A stretch of DNA of 21,974 bases, from positions 1 to 21,974 of the forward strand of contig CAZSMH010000024.1 in the NCBI GenBank assembly GCA_964607965.1, given 5' to 3'. The notes below the pieces were generated by a model. That model was not told the DNA's origin. It worked only from the letters and a program-made list of their open reading frames with translations, and searched no databases. Shown piece by piece: positions 13,746-21,974 of the stretch; position 1 is the first letter of the stretch; the number at the start of each line of letters is the position of its first letter. The translations under genes and the position numbers were made by a program. Source of the stretch: SZUA-584 sp964607965 (GTDB lineage: Bacteria; Bacillota; Clostridia; Christensenellales; SZUA-584).

Positions 13746-15511
13746 AATACCCTTTTAAAGCTTTTTTCAAGCTGTTTTTTAGTAATAACGCTAATAACAG
13801 GCCTTCCGTGAGGGCAAGTTGGCATAACGTTTGTTTCGATAAAACTCTTTGCTATGCTTAAAAGCGCGTCGTCCGGAAGGCTGTCCCCCGCTTTTACCGC
13901 CCGCCTGCATGCGGCACGGATGACAGCTTCTCGCATAAGCGTAGCATCTCCGCGGCTTTTTGCGATTTCTTCTATTGCGTCGAATAAAAGATTGTCTATA
14001 TCATTGCAGTTTCCTATTGCAGGAACAGCCGAAACCTTGTATTCAAGAGTACCGAAAGGCTCTATTTCAAAGCCTAAAGATAAAAACAGTTCAATGTTAT
14101 CATCTATAAGATTTTTCTGTTCGTGTGATACCTTTATCACATGGGGCTCAAGCAGCGTCTGAAAGCCGCCGCTCTTTTGAGATAAAAACTTGTCGTAAAG
14201 CAAGCGTTCGTGTGCGGCATGCTGATCGATAATCAGAAGATTGTCTCCCTGCTCGATTAGCACATACGTATCGGCAAAACTGCCGATTATTCTATAGTAT
14301 AAAGATAAATCAAAAGATACGGCATCTTTATTTTCATTTTGATAGAATTTTGGCTCATGTTCATATGGCGTTGTTTCGCCGTCTATGTCAGAGCTTTGAT
14401 CTTCATTAAGAGTGCATCGAGAAAATCCCGAAAAAAATTCGGTCTGAAGCACTTCGCTAGGTGCGCGCATCTCCACGCTGGCAGTTTTCTTTTCAGGCTG
14501 AGTGTCAATTCCCATGGAAATGTCCCCGTGTATGCGGCAGCACGCAGTACTGACAGCTTCTTTTATAACATGTTCGACAGCAGCGATGTCTGCAAAGCGT
14601 ACCTGAAGCTTGTTAGGGTGTACGTTTACGTCCACGGCTCCGGGAGACAGCGTTAAATTTAGCAAGTAAAAAGGGCGTTCTCCTTTAACAAGCGTCTGAC
14701 CGTATGCTTTTTTTATTATATCGGCAAGAGCTGTGCTGCGTACAAAGCGCCTGTTGACAAAAACGGAGCCCTTTTGCCGGTTGTTCATTACTGCGCCTGG
14801 ACGGGATATGTAGCCCTGCGCCTTTATGCCGTTAACTTCATAAGATACATATACAATATTATCCATAAGAGAACCGCCGTATACGCAAAAAACAGCGTCG
14901 AGCAGATTTCCGTTTCCGGGGCTGTGATAAATAGTTTTCTGCTGCGAAGTATAATGAAAGGATATATTAGGGAAAGCCAGTATATAGCGCGATACCAAAT
15001 CAGATATATATGCAGCTTCTTTGGATTCGCTTTTTAAAAATTTCAGCCTTGCGGGAACGTTGCAGAAAAGACGGCTAACCGTTACGGTTGTGCCGTCTGG
15101 CAGCCCGGCCGGACGTATTTCGCTAGAACGCCCGCACGAGATATGTATATGGGTACCCATTTCCTCATCGCGGCGCTTTGTCATCATTTCTACAACCGAA
15201 ACCGCAGCAATGCTGCTTAATGCTTCGCCGCGGAAACCCTGTGTGGTAATAAGAAAAAGGTCGCGCTCGGTAGAAATTTTGCTGGTTGCGTGCTTTTCAA
15301 AAGCCAAAGAAACCTCATCAGCGCCAATGCCGCACCCGTTATCAGATACGGTAATCTGCTTAATACCGCCTCCGATTATGTTGATGCTTATTGCGTTAGC
15401 GCCTGCGTCTATAGCGTTTTCCACAAGCTCTTTTACTACGCTTAACGGGCGTTCTACCACCTCGCCTGCGGCTATTTTATCCGATACATTCTTCGGAAGT
15501 TTTTTAATCAT
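13742..15511 (-). CDS. mutL: DNA mismatch repair protein MutL
   Basis: Product 589 residues. The GHKL ATPase domain has KELVENAIDAGA at 27-38, DNGCGI at 57-62 and GFRGEALSS at 92-100. A poorly conserved linker (about 335-400) leads to a C-terminal dimer domain with endonuclease motifs: DQHA at 429-432 with Glu435, the ACR motif at 534-536 and CPHGRP at 566-571. In the DQHA(X)2E(X)4E motif the last acidic residue is Asp440, a conservative change. So MutL itself probably nicks the new strand, as in bacteria that lack MutH. GGAGG lies 5 bases before the ATG, and mutS ends 10 bases upstream of the start. Confidence 0.97.
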   Translation of the reverse strand: MIKKLPKNVSDKIAAGEVVERPLSVVKELVENAIDAGANAISINIIGGGIKQITVSDNGCGIGADEVSLAFEKHATSKISTERDLFLITTQGFRGEALSSIAAVSVVEMMTKRRDEEMGTHIHISCGRSSEIRPAGLPDGTTVTVSRLFCNVPARLKFLKSESKEAAYISDLVSRYILAFPNISFHYTSQQKTIYHSPGNGNLLDAVFCVYGGSLMDNIVYVSYEVNGIKAQGYISRPGAVMNNRQKGSVFVNRRFVRSTALADIIKKAYGQTLVKGERPFYLLNLTLSPGAVDVNVHPNKLQVRFADIAAVEHVIKEAVSTACCRIHGDISMGIDTQPEKKTASVEMRAPSEVLQTEFFSGFSRCTLNEDQSSDIDGETTPYEHEPKFYQNENKDAVSFDLSLYYRIIGSFADTYVLIEQGDNLLIIDQHAAHERLLYDKFLSQKSGGFQTLLEPHVIKVSHEQKNLIDDNIELFLSLGFEIEPFGTLEYKVSAVPAIGNCNDIDNLLFDAIEEIAKSRGDATLMREAVIRAACRRAVKAGDSLPDDALLSIAKSFIETNVMPTCPHGRPVISVITKKQLEKSFKRVL

Positions 15512-15521
15512 GCAGCCTCCG

Positions 15522-18083
15522 TTACAGACTGTGCTTTAATTCGCTTAGCATTTTCAATGCATCAAGCGGAGTTAAATTATCAATATTAATATTCTTTATT
15601 ATATCAATAAGTCCGTTATCCTCTGATTGTTTCTCTTTAATCGGGTGGTGCGCGCCAAGCAAACTTTCATCCTTTTCGGCTAACGCTTGCATTATAATCT
15701 TTGCTCTTTCCGTTACGCAAGATGGCACCCCCGCAAGACGAGCCACTTCTATGCCAAAGCTTCTGTCGGTTCCTCCGCGCACTATTTTGTGCAGGAATAC
15801 AACGCTCTCCCCCATCTCTCTTACCGTAACGGAATAATTGCATACGCCTTCTGCTGCTCCCTCAAGCTCGGTAAGCTCGTGAAAATGCGTTGCGAAGAGC
15901 GTTTTTGCGCCTATATGGCTGCTTATATATTCCACGACAGACCACGCAATGGAAAGGCCGTCCAAAGTGCTTGTGCCGCGGCCAATCTCATCGAGTATAA
16001 GAAGGCTTTTATCTGTGGCATTGTTCAATATGTTTGCTACCTCGTTCATCTCGACCATAAATGTGCTTTGTCCCGATGCTAGGTTATCTGATGCCCCGAC
16101 ACGTGTAAATATCTTATCTACAATGCAGACGCTTGCTTTTTCGGCCGGCACAAAACAGCCCATATGTGCCATAAGCACAATAAGAGCCACCTGGCGAAGA
16201 TAAGTGCTTTTGCCGGCCATATTAGGTCCGGTAAGTAAAATTATCTTCTGGTCCCCGTTCATTTTGGTATCGTTTTTTACAAAAGACTGGCGAACGGCGG
16301 TCTCTACTACGGGATGCCGGCCGCCTTCTATTATTAGCTGTCCGTCCAAGGACATCTGCGGCCGGGTATAGTTTTTTTCATAAGCAATTGCCGCAAAGCT
16401 GGCAAGCATATCCGCCATGGCCACTGTTTGCGCCGCCGCAAGAAAACGGTTAATGTTAGCGGAGAGCGTTTTTCGTATACTTAAAAAACATTCGTACTCA
16501 AGAGCTATGCATTTTTCTTCTGCGCCAGAAAGTTTTTGTTCCATTTCTTTAAGTTCGGGCGTTATAAAACGTTCACAACCCACAAGCGTCTGTTTTCGCA
16601 TATACCTTAGCGGAATAAGTTCAATATTGGATTTAGTAACTTCAATATAATATCCAAAAACCTTGTTGTAGCCTATTTTTAAGTTTTTAATGCCTGTGCT
16701 TTTACGCTCGGTATTCTCAAGCGCGGCAATCCATTCAAGCCCTTCTTTAGCCGAATTTTTTAATTCGTCTATCTTTGCATTGTATCCCCTTTTTATTATA
16801 CCGCCTTCGGTTATACCTGCGGGCGCATCTTCATCTATAGCTGAATCTATTAATAACAGCATATCCTTCATAACATCAAGCCCGTCGTACAGGTTTATAA
16901 GAAGCGCACTTTTGCAGCCTGCAAGAGCTTTTTTTAAATCGGGAAGTTTTTTCAGCGAAGCCGCAATGGAAAGACAGCCGCGCGCATCAAGCGTGCCGTA
17001 CGAAAGGCGCGCAATAAGCCGCTCTAAATCGAACACGCCGTCCAGCGCCTTTGAGAGACTGTCTGATAGCATAAGGTTTGTTTTTATTTCATACACGGCG
17101 TCTAATCGTTCGTTTATCGCATTAATATCCTGCAGCGGCTCATTGATGCTGCGTTTCATCAGCCTTGCCCCCATTGCGGTTTTTGTACGGTCAATAGTTC
17201 CGAAAAGAGAGCCCTTGACCCTGCCGTCCCGCAGCGTTTTTACAAGTTCCAGATTAGAGCGGGTATATACATCAAGAGACATATAAGCTTCTTTTGTTAT
17301 AACGCTTATAGCATTTATATGGGCCAATGAATTTTTCTGAGTCTCTTTTAAATAGTCTAAAAGTGCGCCTGCCGCTCCTACAGAAACGCTTTGCTCGTCC
17401 GCCCCGAAACCGGATAGATTATTTACGCCAAAATGTAAGCACAGAGTATCCGCTGCAAAATCCGGTTCAAAAGTAAAATCGGGATAGGCGCTCACAAATA
17501 TATTCTGCTCTTTTATTATACCATTAAGCTGCCTGATAATATTTTCCGCCGCCTGGCTGTAAATAATTTCGCTGGGCTGTATGCGTGAAAGTTCACTGGG
17601 GATAGCCCCTTTTTCATCGCTGCATTCGCCTATGCAAAAAGCCCCGGTGGATACGTCTGCATAAGCATAGCCAATAATGCCGTCGTTTTTGTGGAGCGAA
17701 ATAATATAATTATTATCCGAATCGTTAAGGCTTATGTTTTCAGTAACTGTGCCTGGCGTTATTATGCGCACTACATCCCTGTCAACTATTCCTTTGCTTT
17801 GCGATGGGTCGGAAAGCTGTTCGCATATGGCAACCTTGTAGCCTTTTTTTATAAGCTTGTCTATGTAACCTTGTACAGCATGGTGCGGCACTCCGCACAT
17901 AGGCGCGCGCTCTTCCAAGCCGCAGTCCCTGCCTGTAAGCACAATTTCCAGTTCGCGAGATGCTAAAATCGCGTCTTCAAAAAAAAGCTCATAGAAGTCT
18001 CCAAGGCGATACATCAAAAGACAGTCTTTATGCTTTTCTTTAAGATTGATATACTGCTGCATCATGGGCGTAAGCTGCGGCAT
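15522..18083 (-). CDS. mutS: DNA mismatch repair protein MutS
   Basis: Product 853 residues, the standard MutS1 length. The mismatch-wedge motif GDFYELF at 28-34 supplies Phe30 and Glu32. The ATPase domain has Walker A GPNMAGKST at 619-627, Walker B with signature LLILDEIGRGTST at 694-706, and the ATHFHEL loop at 731-737. A C-terminal tail (about 805-853) is typical of MutS and may carry clamp or tetramer contacts. ATG 18083 follows GGAGGAATT. It is the first gene of mutS-mutL-miaA-hfq-ynbB, all within 10 bases of each other or overlapping. A promoter is predicted at 18124-18152. Confidence 0.98.
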   Translation of the reverse strand: MPQLTPMMQQYINLKEKHKDCLLMYRLGDFYELFFEDAILASRELEIVLTGRDCGLEERAPMCGVPHHAVQGYIDKLIKKGYKVAICEQLSDPSQSKGIVDRDVVRIITPGTVTENISLNDSDNNYIISLHKNDGIIGYAYADVSTGAFCIGECSDEKGAIPSELSRIQPSEIIYSQAAENIIRQLNGIIKEQNIFVSAYPDFTFEPDFAADTLCLHFGVNNLSGFGADEQSVSVGAAGALLDYLKETQKNSLAHINAISVITKEAYMSLDVYTRSNLELVKTLRDGRVKGSLFGTIDRTKTAMGARLMKRSINEPLQDINAINERLDAVYEIKTNLMLSDSLSKALDGVFDLERLIARLSYGTLDARGCLSIAASLKKLPDLKKALAGCKSALLINLYDGLDVMKDMLLLIDSAIDEDAPAGITEGGIIKRGYNAKIDELKNSAKEGLEWIAALENTERKSTGIKNLKIGYNKVFGYYIEVTKSNIELIPLRYMRKQTLVGCERFITPELKEMEQKLSGAEEKCIALEYECFLSIRKTLSANINRFLAAAQTVAMADMLASFAAIAYEKNYTRPQMSLDGQLIIEGGRHPVVETAVRQSFVKNDTKMNGDQKIILLTGPNMAGKSTYLRQVALIVLMAHMGCFVPAEKASVCIVDKIFTRVGASDNLASGQSTFMVEMNEVANILNNATDKSLLILDEIGRGTSTLDGLSIAWSVVEYISSHIGAKTLFATHFHELTELEGAAEGVCNYSVTVREMGESVVFLHKIVRGGTDRSFGIEVARLAGVPSCVTERAKIIMQALAEKDESLLGAHHPIKEKQSEDNGLIDIIKNINIDNLTPLDALKMLSELKHSL

Positions 18084-18123
18084 AATTCCTCCGAAACTCT
18101 AATTAAATGATCCAATATTGAAT

Positions 18124-18152
18124 ATTATAACACAAAAATGCTGCGTGTTGAA
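18124..18152 (-). promoter_or_regulatory. Predicted promoter of the mutS operon
   Basis: On the minus strand TTCAAC (18152-18147) is followed after 17 bases by a perfect TATAAT (18129-18124), about 40 bases before the mutS ATG. The -35 is weak. It overlaps the -35 of the opposing lipoprotein promoter. Confidence 0.55.
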
Positions 18153-18176
18153 TTACATGCGCGTATACATTATAAT
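18148..18176 (+). promoter_or_regulatory. Predicted promoter of the lipoprotein gene
   Basis: TTGAAT (18148-18153) and a perfect TATAAT (18171-18176) are 17 bases apart. The -10 ends 26 bases before the ATG at 18203. Confidence 0.65.
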
Positions 18177-18202
18177 TTTCATAAAATGATTTGGGAGTGT
18201 AT

Positions 18203-18979
18203 ATGAAAAAAGCGGTCGCGGTTTTAATGGTTATTGTTTCGGTACTTTTTACAGCATGCTCAGCAGCATCAATAAGCTTTCGGCTTGATGAAAATAACGC
18301 TGCGGGCGTTTCATATATGGTTGATTTAAACGAAGAAGAAAATACAGAAAACTATATTAACCAATTAAAAGAATACTGGGATGAACAGGGATTTGAAACA
18401 TCTGTTGACAGAGCCGGACTTACTGTATACGGCGAAAAATACGTTCAATATGATACGCCGGTGCAGGCCGCAGAAGGTTTTGCACAAATCGTTACCTCCG
18501 ATAATGTGTTATTATACGATGTAAATTTTGAATATACCCCGTCTTTTGAATATGACAGATACAGTTTCTCAGCTTGCATATCCCTTAAAGACGTTATACG
18601 CCAAAGCCAGGCGCAGGATATACCTTCTGATGTTGTATCAAGTGTTCGGGAGAACGCCGCAAAAGGAATATTTACGGTTTCTGTTAAACTGCCGGGGGAA
18701 GTTGAGTCCTCAAATGCCCACAGCACTGATGAAAATACCTGCACATGGGTTCTTGAATACGGTGAAGAGACAAAACTATCGGTTATTACCGAAAAAACAA
18801 ATACGGACAACCTTGCTTACCGCACAGACCTTGAGAGCAGAATCGAAAGAGACCGGACATTGCTCATAATTTGTATAGCCGCAGTCGCAGCCTTTCTGCT
18901 TGCAGCGGCTGTTGCGGTAATTGTAAGGCGTATAAGGATAAAACGCGCTTCGGTTGTCCGCGCAAAAAGATTTCGCTGA
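18203..18979 (+). CDS. Putative lipoprotein with a C-terminal membrane span
   Basis: ATG 18203 follows GGGAG. Product 258 residues. It opens with MKK and a hydrophobic stretch ending in LFTAC, a lipobox-like site with Cys19 as the probable lipid-bearing residue, though Phe at -3 is less usual. The outer domain (about 20-217) is rich in beta-strand-like and acidic segments, and a conserved-looking TWVLEYGEE lies near its end. A membrane span (219-241) and a basic tail follow. Signal peptide, beta-rich domain and C-terminal anchor resemble LppM-type or DUF3153-like proteins, but I cannot confirm this. It is the only plus-strand gene between 11292 and 21695 and converges on the metallopeptidase gene with 13 bases between. 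Confidence 0.75.
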   Translation: MKKAVAVLMVIVSVLFTACSAASISFRLDENNAAGVSYMVDLNEEENTENYINQLKEYWDEQGFETSVDRAGLTVYGEKYVQYDTPVQAAEGFAQIVTSDNVLLYDVNFEYTPSFEYDRYSFSACISLKDVIRQSQAQDIPSDVVSSVRENAAKGIFTVSVKLPGEVESSNAHSTDENTCTWVLEYGEETKLSVITEKTNTDNLAYRTDLESRIERDRTLLIICIAAVAAFLLAAAVAVIVRRIRIKRASVVRAKRFR

Positions 18980-18992
18980 TAACGGCTATCAA

Positions 18993-20333
18993 TCAAAATT
19001 CCAAAAGATACAGCTTTGACGACTGCATGCGGCCGTCCGGCCAAAGCACATAAAGCTTAAAGTATCTTGGCTTGTCAGTTATTTTCTCGCCCGTATCAAC
19101 ATCCTCCAGTTCCAGGAATTTATAAGATGTTCCCTCCGCGGATTTCTGAGCGCTTACTGCCGTACCGACCCTTGCTATTGGCTTTTCGTTACCGTGAAGA
19201 GTTCTTACAACCTGAAACACTTGTCCGTTCTCGTTATAGCAAACTAAAGTATAAAGCGCGTTACGATTGCTGGTTACTTTATCCCATGTTATATCATAAT
19301 ACGTCCGTCCGTAATTTGTTCTCTTCTGCGCTCGTATATTAAAATCGGCCGCAGAAAAAACTTTGATATCGCTTTTTTCGTCTATAAACGATAGATAATA
19401 ATCCCGAAGTCCGGATACTTCGTCTGCAAGCGGCAAGTAGATATTTTCCTGAGGGAACACATTGTAAACGGAAGTAGTAGTCTTTGGATTAGTTTTGCTT
19501 TTATTTAAAACATCAAAGACATCATAATACTGGCGTGTCTGTTTTGCATTCGGACTTCCCATCAGCTGGACATAGTCCTCTGCTGCCAGTTCGTAAATAC
19601 TCCACATGTGATTTTCGTAATAATCATCAACATTATCAAATATTACCTTGTGCCCGTATTCGTCTATATTTCTTAACTGATAATATTCTGATTCTTTTGC
19701 AGTATTGTCGTCTGAAAGAAAATAGTGTGTAGTGTAATGATGCCCGTATTCGTGCGAAAGTGTTTTTGCAATATCGGAGGTTGTGTTGTATGCGTCTATA
19801 TTGTAAAGCTCTATTACGCTTTGCTGCGACGTCAGCGAATACTGCAGAGATGGCGGTACAAGCCCGGGGATATGAATAAACACCGGAAACTGAGCAAAGT
19901 GCGTTACATGAGTGCCCGCAACAGCAATATCATTATCAGTCTTTGATTTATCAGGATATAGTATAATGCCGGAGAGCAGCTTGATTTCGTTCCCATGTTT
20001 ATTGTTTAAAAGCTCTTTATATACTTCTTCGAGTTTATTGCCTGTCCATTTGTCAGAAAAGCTTATAACGGGGAATCCCATAGGTGTTAAAAAGTAATTA
20101 TCATAATCGGGCACCTGCTCTGTAAGACAGACCCCCGGCGCGGGCGCAAGCTCGCCTTTGGTATAGGAATAGCTTGTATCCGAATAATCGCCGCTGAAAG
20201 TATAATCAAGCTTACCCTGAGCAGCATAAATATCATATACTATGTATAAAGCGGCGGCCAGCGCCAGCACTGCTATAACAGCAAATATGACTGCAGCCGT
20301 ATTCTTTTTTTGATATATCAATTCACGAACCAC
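18993..20333 (-). CDS. Membrane-anchored metallopeptidase-like protein (HEYGH motif)
   Basis: The start is GTG 20333, 5 bases after AAAGGGGG. Product 446 residues. One N-terminal membrane span (about 12-34) leaves the rest outside the cell. The zinc motif is HEYGHH, with His194, Glu195 and His198. YELAAEDYVQLMGSP at 247-261 could give the third ligand, Glu248 or Glu252, as in gluzincins. The C-terminal part (about 335-446), with YYDITWDKVTSNRNALYTLVCYN, resembles a fibronectin type III fold. Known peptidase family and substrate are not recognised. It lies 12 bases after miaB and is probably co-transcribed with it, though a functional link is not obvious. Confidence 0.75.
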   Translation of the reverse strand: MVRELIYQKKNTAAVIFAVIAVLALAAALYIVYDIYAAQGKLDYTFSGDYSDTSYSYTKGELAPAPGVCLTEQVPDYDNYFLTPMGFPVISFSDKWTGNKLEEVYKELLNNKHGNEIKLLSGIILYPDKSKTDNDIAVAGTHVTHFAQFPVFIHIPGLVPPSLQYSLTSQQSVIELYNIDAYNTTSDIAKTLSHEYGHHYTTHYFLSDDNTAKESEYYQLRNIDEYGHKVIFDNVDDYYENHMWSIYELAAEDYVQLMGSPNAKQTRQYYDVFDVLNKSKTNPKTTTSVYNVFPQENIYLPLADEVSGLRDYYLSFIDEKSDIKVFSAADFNIRAQKRTNYGRTYYDITWDKVTSNRNALYTLVCYNENGQVFQVVRTLHGNEKPIARVGTAVSAQKSAEGTSYKFLELEDVDTGEKITDKPRYFKLYVLWPDGRMQSSKLYLLEF

Positions 20334-20345
20334 ATTTTCCCCCTT

Positions 20346-21695
20346 TTAAACTCTGACTCCCCGGAGCGTGTGCACCATAACCTTATCGATTTTTACATTT
20401 AAGTATTTTCCTAAATCTTCTCTTGTGCCAGTTAAATTTACGGTTTTGGCGGTACGCGTACGTCCGCTTATCTCGTTTTCGGAACGTTTGCTGCTGCTGT
20501 CTATCAATACTTCTGTTATTTGCCCTTTGTATTCGTTATTTTTGCGTTGCATTATTTCTTTTACAAGCTTGTTAAGTATAGAAAGACGCTCGCTTTTAAC
20601 CTGTTTGCTTATCTGATTGGGCAGACTTGCAGCTTTTGTAATACTGCGGGGCGAATAAGCAAAGGTATATGCCGCATCAAACTGCACTTCCTTAACGAGC
20701 GACAGCGTCATTTCAAAGTCTTCGTCCGTTTCACCGGGAAAACCAACTATTATGTCTGTTGTTACAGCCAAATTAGGTACGCGCGCCTTTAAGCGATAAA
20801 GCAGATTTAAATAGTGTTCCCTTGTATAACCGCGGTTCATGGCTTTCAGTATGCGGCTGCTGCCCGACTGAACAGGCAGATGTATATGTTCGCAGAGGCT
20901 TTTCAAGCTGCCGTAGCATTTAATAAGCTCATCCGACATATCTTTTGGATGAGACGTCATAAAGCGCAGCCGTTTTATATCGGTTTCCTCATCTATACGG
21001 CGGATAAGCTGCGCGAATGTATTTGCGTTTTCCAAATCGTTGGAATACGAGTTTACGTTCTGTCCTAAAAGCGTAACCTCTGACATACCCTTGCCGCATA
21101 AATCGTTTATTTCTTTTATTATTTCGTCACTGCATCGGCTGCGCTCCCTCCCGCGAACATACGGGACAACGCAGTAAGAGCAGAAGTTATTGCAACCGTA
21201 TATAATGTTTACAAATGCGCTTGCCTTATCAGCGCGCTTTACCGCTATACCTTCGGTTATTGTTTCGTCTTCGTCTGTTAGCGTCACTCGCTTTCCTTCA
21301 ATCAGCACGGAAAAAAGCATCTGCTCTAAACGGTGTATGGCGTTTGAGCCGAAAGCCATATCGACGAAATGGAACCTGTCCATCAGCTTCTTCGCCGCCC
21401 CCGGCTGCTGCATCATACAGCCGCCGACGGCAATTATCGCTCCTTTAACATTGTTTTTATGGTCTTTTAAAGCGCCGACGTTGCTGTTAAGCTTTGCCTC
21501 AGCATGCTGGCGTATACAGCATGTGTTATATATTATAAGACTTGAGTCTGATTTGCTGTTTGCGGGACAACAGCCTAAAGACTCAAGCACGCCGGCTATT
21601 TTCTCGCTTTCGTGCGTGTTCATCTGGCAACCGTATGTTTCTATAAAATATGAAACACTATTTTTTGCGATATGTTTTTTTAAGCATTCATGCAC
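20346..21695 (-). CDS. miaB: tRNA-2-methylthio-N6-dimethylallyladenosine synthase
   Basis: MiaB is a radical-SAM methylthiotransferase that turns i6A37 into ms2i6A37 in tRNA, following MiaA. Product 449 residues. The N-terminal domain has the second cluster cysteines: Cys23 in YGCQMN, Cys59 in NTCCIRQ and Cys93 in GGCMMQ. The radical-SAM CxxxCxxC is Cys168, Cys172 and Cys175 in YGCNNFCSYC, followed by VVPYVRGRERSR. A C-terminal TRAM domain (about 385-449) ends in HTLRGVRV. The start is GTG 21695, with AGGGG about 14 bases upstream, a long spacing; no better in-frame start is seen. A promoter is predicted at 21743-21771. Confidence 0.96.
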   Translation of the reverse strand: MHECLKKHIAKNSVSYFIETYGCQMNTHESEKIAGVLESLGCCPANSKSDSSLIIYNTCCIRQHAEAKLNSNVGALKDHKNNVKGAIIAVGGCMMQQPGAAKKLMDRFHFVDMAFGSNAIHRLEQMLFSVLIEGKRVTLTDEDETITEGIAVKRADKASAFVNIIYGCNNFCSYCVVPYVRGRERSRCSDEIIKEINDLCGKGMSEVTLLGQNVNSYSNDLENANTFAQLIRRIDEETDIKRLRFMTSHPKDMSDELIKCYGSLKSLCEHIHLPVQSGSSRILKAMNRGYTREHYLNLLYRLKARVPNLAVTTDIIVGFPGETDEDFEMTLSLVKEVQFDAAYTFAYSPRSITKAASLPNQISKQVKSERLSILNKLVKEIMQRKNNEYKGQITEVLIDSSSKRSENEISGRTRTAKTVNLTGTREDLGKYLNVKIDKVMVHTLRGVRV

Positions 21696-21717
21696 GGTTA
21701 TTATTACATCCCCTAAA

Positions 21718-21731
21718 GTATAAGTTTATAC
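21718..21731. repeat. Short palindrome in the miaB leader
   Basis: GTATAA-GT-TTATAC is a 6-2-6 inverted repeat between the predicted miaB -10 and the ribosome site. It could be an operator at the transcription start or chance in AT-rich DNA. Confidence 0.3.
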
Positions 21732-21742
21732 AGGCTAAAAAC

Positions 21743-21771
21743 ATTATAAACACAGGTCAAATATTTATCAA
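21743..21771 (-). promoter_or_regulatory. Predicted promoter of miaB and the metallopeptidase gene
   Basis: On the minus strand TTGATA (21771-21766) and a perfect TATAAT (21748-21743) are 17 bases apart, about 48 bases before the miaB GTG. The rest of the gap up to 21869 holds no gene; it has a small 5-base inverted repeat, GGCAT/ATGCC, at 21841-21860. Confidence 0.7.
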
Positions 21772-21869
21772 CAAATTGCCGTTTTGTTCACATTTAAAAG
21801 GCTTGGAACTAAAAGTTTTTACGTGTTGTTTTTACATTCAGGCATGGTAAAATTAATGCCATAAATCAG

Positions 21870-21898
21870 TTGACATAACCTTGATAATACTGTATATT
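21870..21898 (+). promoter_or_regulatory. Predicted promoter of tRNA-Pro
   Basis: A perfect TTGACA (21870-21875) and TATATT (21893-21898, 5 of 6) are 17 bases apart. The -10 ends 21 bases before the tRNA 5' end. Confidence 0.75.
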
Positions 21899-21919
21899 AT
21901 ACTTCGTCGCGAAAAAACA

Positions 21920-21974
21920 CGGGGTGTAGCGCAGTTTGGTAGCGCACGTGCTTTGGGAGCATGGGGCCGGGGGT
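21920..21974 (+). tRNA. tRNA-Pro (UGG anticodon), cut by the window end
   Basis: The 5' acceptor strand CGGGGTG, a D-arm GCGC...GCGC around AGTTTGGTA, and the anticodon stem CGTGC/GCATG with loop TTTGGGA (anticodon TGG) are present. The T-arm is cut at the window edge after GGGGT. It may be the first of a tRNA cluster. Confidence 0.9.

Noticed and set aside
14339..14656. Open frames opposite mutL and mutS as antisense genes
   Set aside because: They lack ribosome sites and recognisable domains, and lie fully opposite well-conserved genes; they look like shadows of the coding strand.
21763..21774. TTATCAACA as a DnaA box near miaB
   Set aside because: A single one-mismatch copy that overlaps the predicted miaB -35, with no cluster and no dnaA or dnaN nearby.
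21841..21860. GGCAT/ATGCC inverted repeat as a terminator
   Set aside because: Only five pairs, a large AT-rich loop and no T-tract.

Overview
The window reads as ordinary core chromosome of a Clostridia-type Firmicute, probably an uncultured one; the genus cannot be told from this sequence. Evidence: RNase Y, a Gram-positive LexA, a MutL with a C-terminal endonuclease site and no MutH, the nadD-yqeK-rsfS cluster, and the order miaB / mutS-mutL-miaA-hfq-ynbB. Coding is dense, start codons include GTG and TTG, Shine-Dalgarno sites are of the GGAGG type, and promoters are sigma-A-like. I see no rRNA, insertion sequence, prophage or CRISPR array.

Layout. 1-540: 3' part of a TIM-barrel-like protein (+). 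587-2194: nadD, yqeK, rsfS (-), one overlapping operon for NAD synthesis, Ap4A hydrolysis and ribosome silencing. 2328-3185: a membrane protein whose soluble part resembles a catalytically degraded Mrr-type nuclease fold (+). 3421-4959: rny (+), with a long leader and an intrinsic terminator. 5014-7377: dipeptidase and purB (+). 7446-7520: tRNA-Trp (-) with its own promoter and terminator. 7582-8828: proC-rnhA (+). 8897-11288: a XerS-like tyrosine recombinase, a small membrane protein and lexA (+). 11292-18083: ynbB, hfq, miaA, mutL, mutS (-), a tightly coupled repair/RNA operon. 18203-18979: a lipoprotein (+) inserted between mutS and the next minus-strand pair. 18993-21695: a membrane-anchored HEYGH metallopeptidase and miaB (-). 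21920-end: truncated tRNA-Pro (+).

The most interesting point is a 13-6-13 inverted repeat at 8833-8864, 32 bases upstream of the XerS-like recombinase. It has the layout of a tyrosine-recombinase core site and no T-tract on either strand. Single-recombinase Xer systems of streptococci and lactococci carry their dif site directly upstream of xerS. About 2.4 kb downstream, at 11288/11292, gene orientation flips from mostly plus to mostly minus, as expected near a replication terminus. A candidate chromosome-dimer resolution locus next to lexA and mismatch repair genes is therefore a testable proposal, but it is not proven here.

Other points: the degenerate Mrr-like membrane protein, a possible LexA box upstream of the lexA promoter, divergent promoters of mutS and the lipoprotein that share a -35 region, and an uncharacterised surface metallopeptidase next to miaB.
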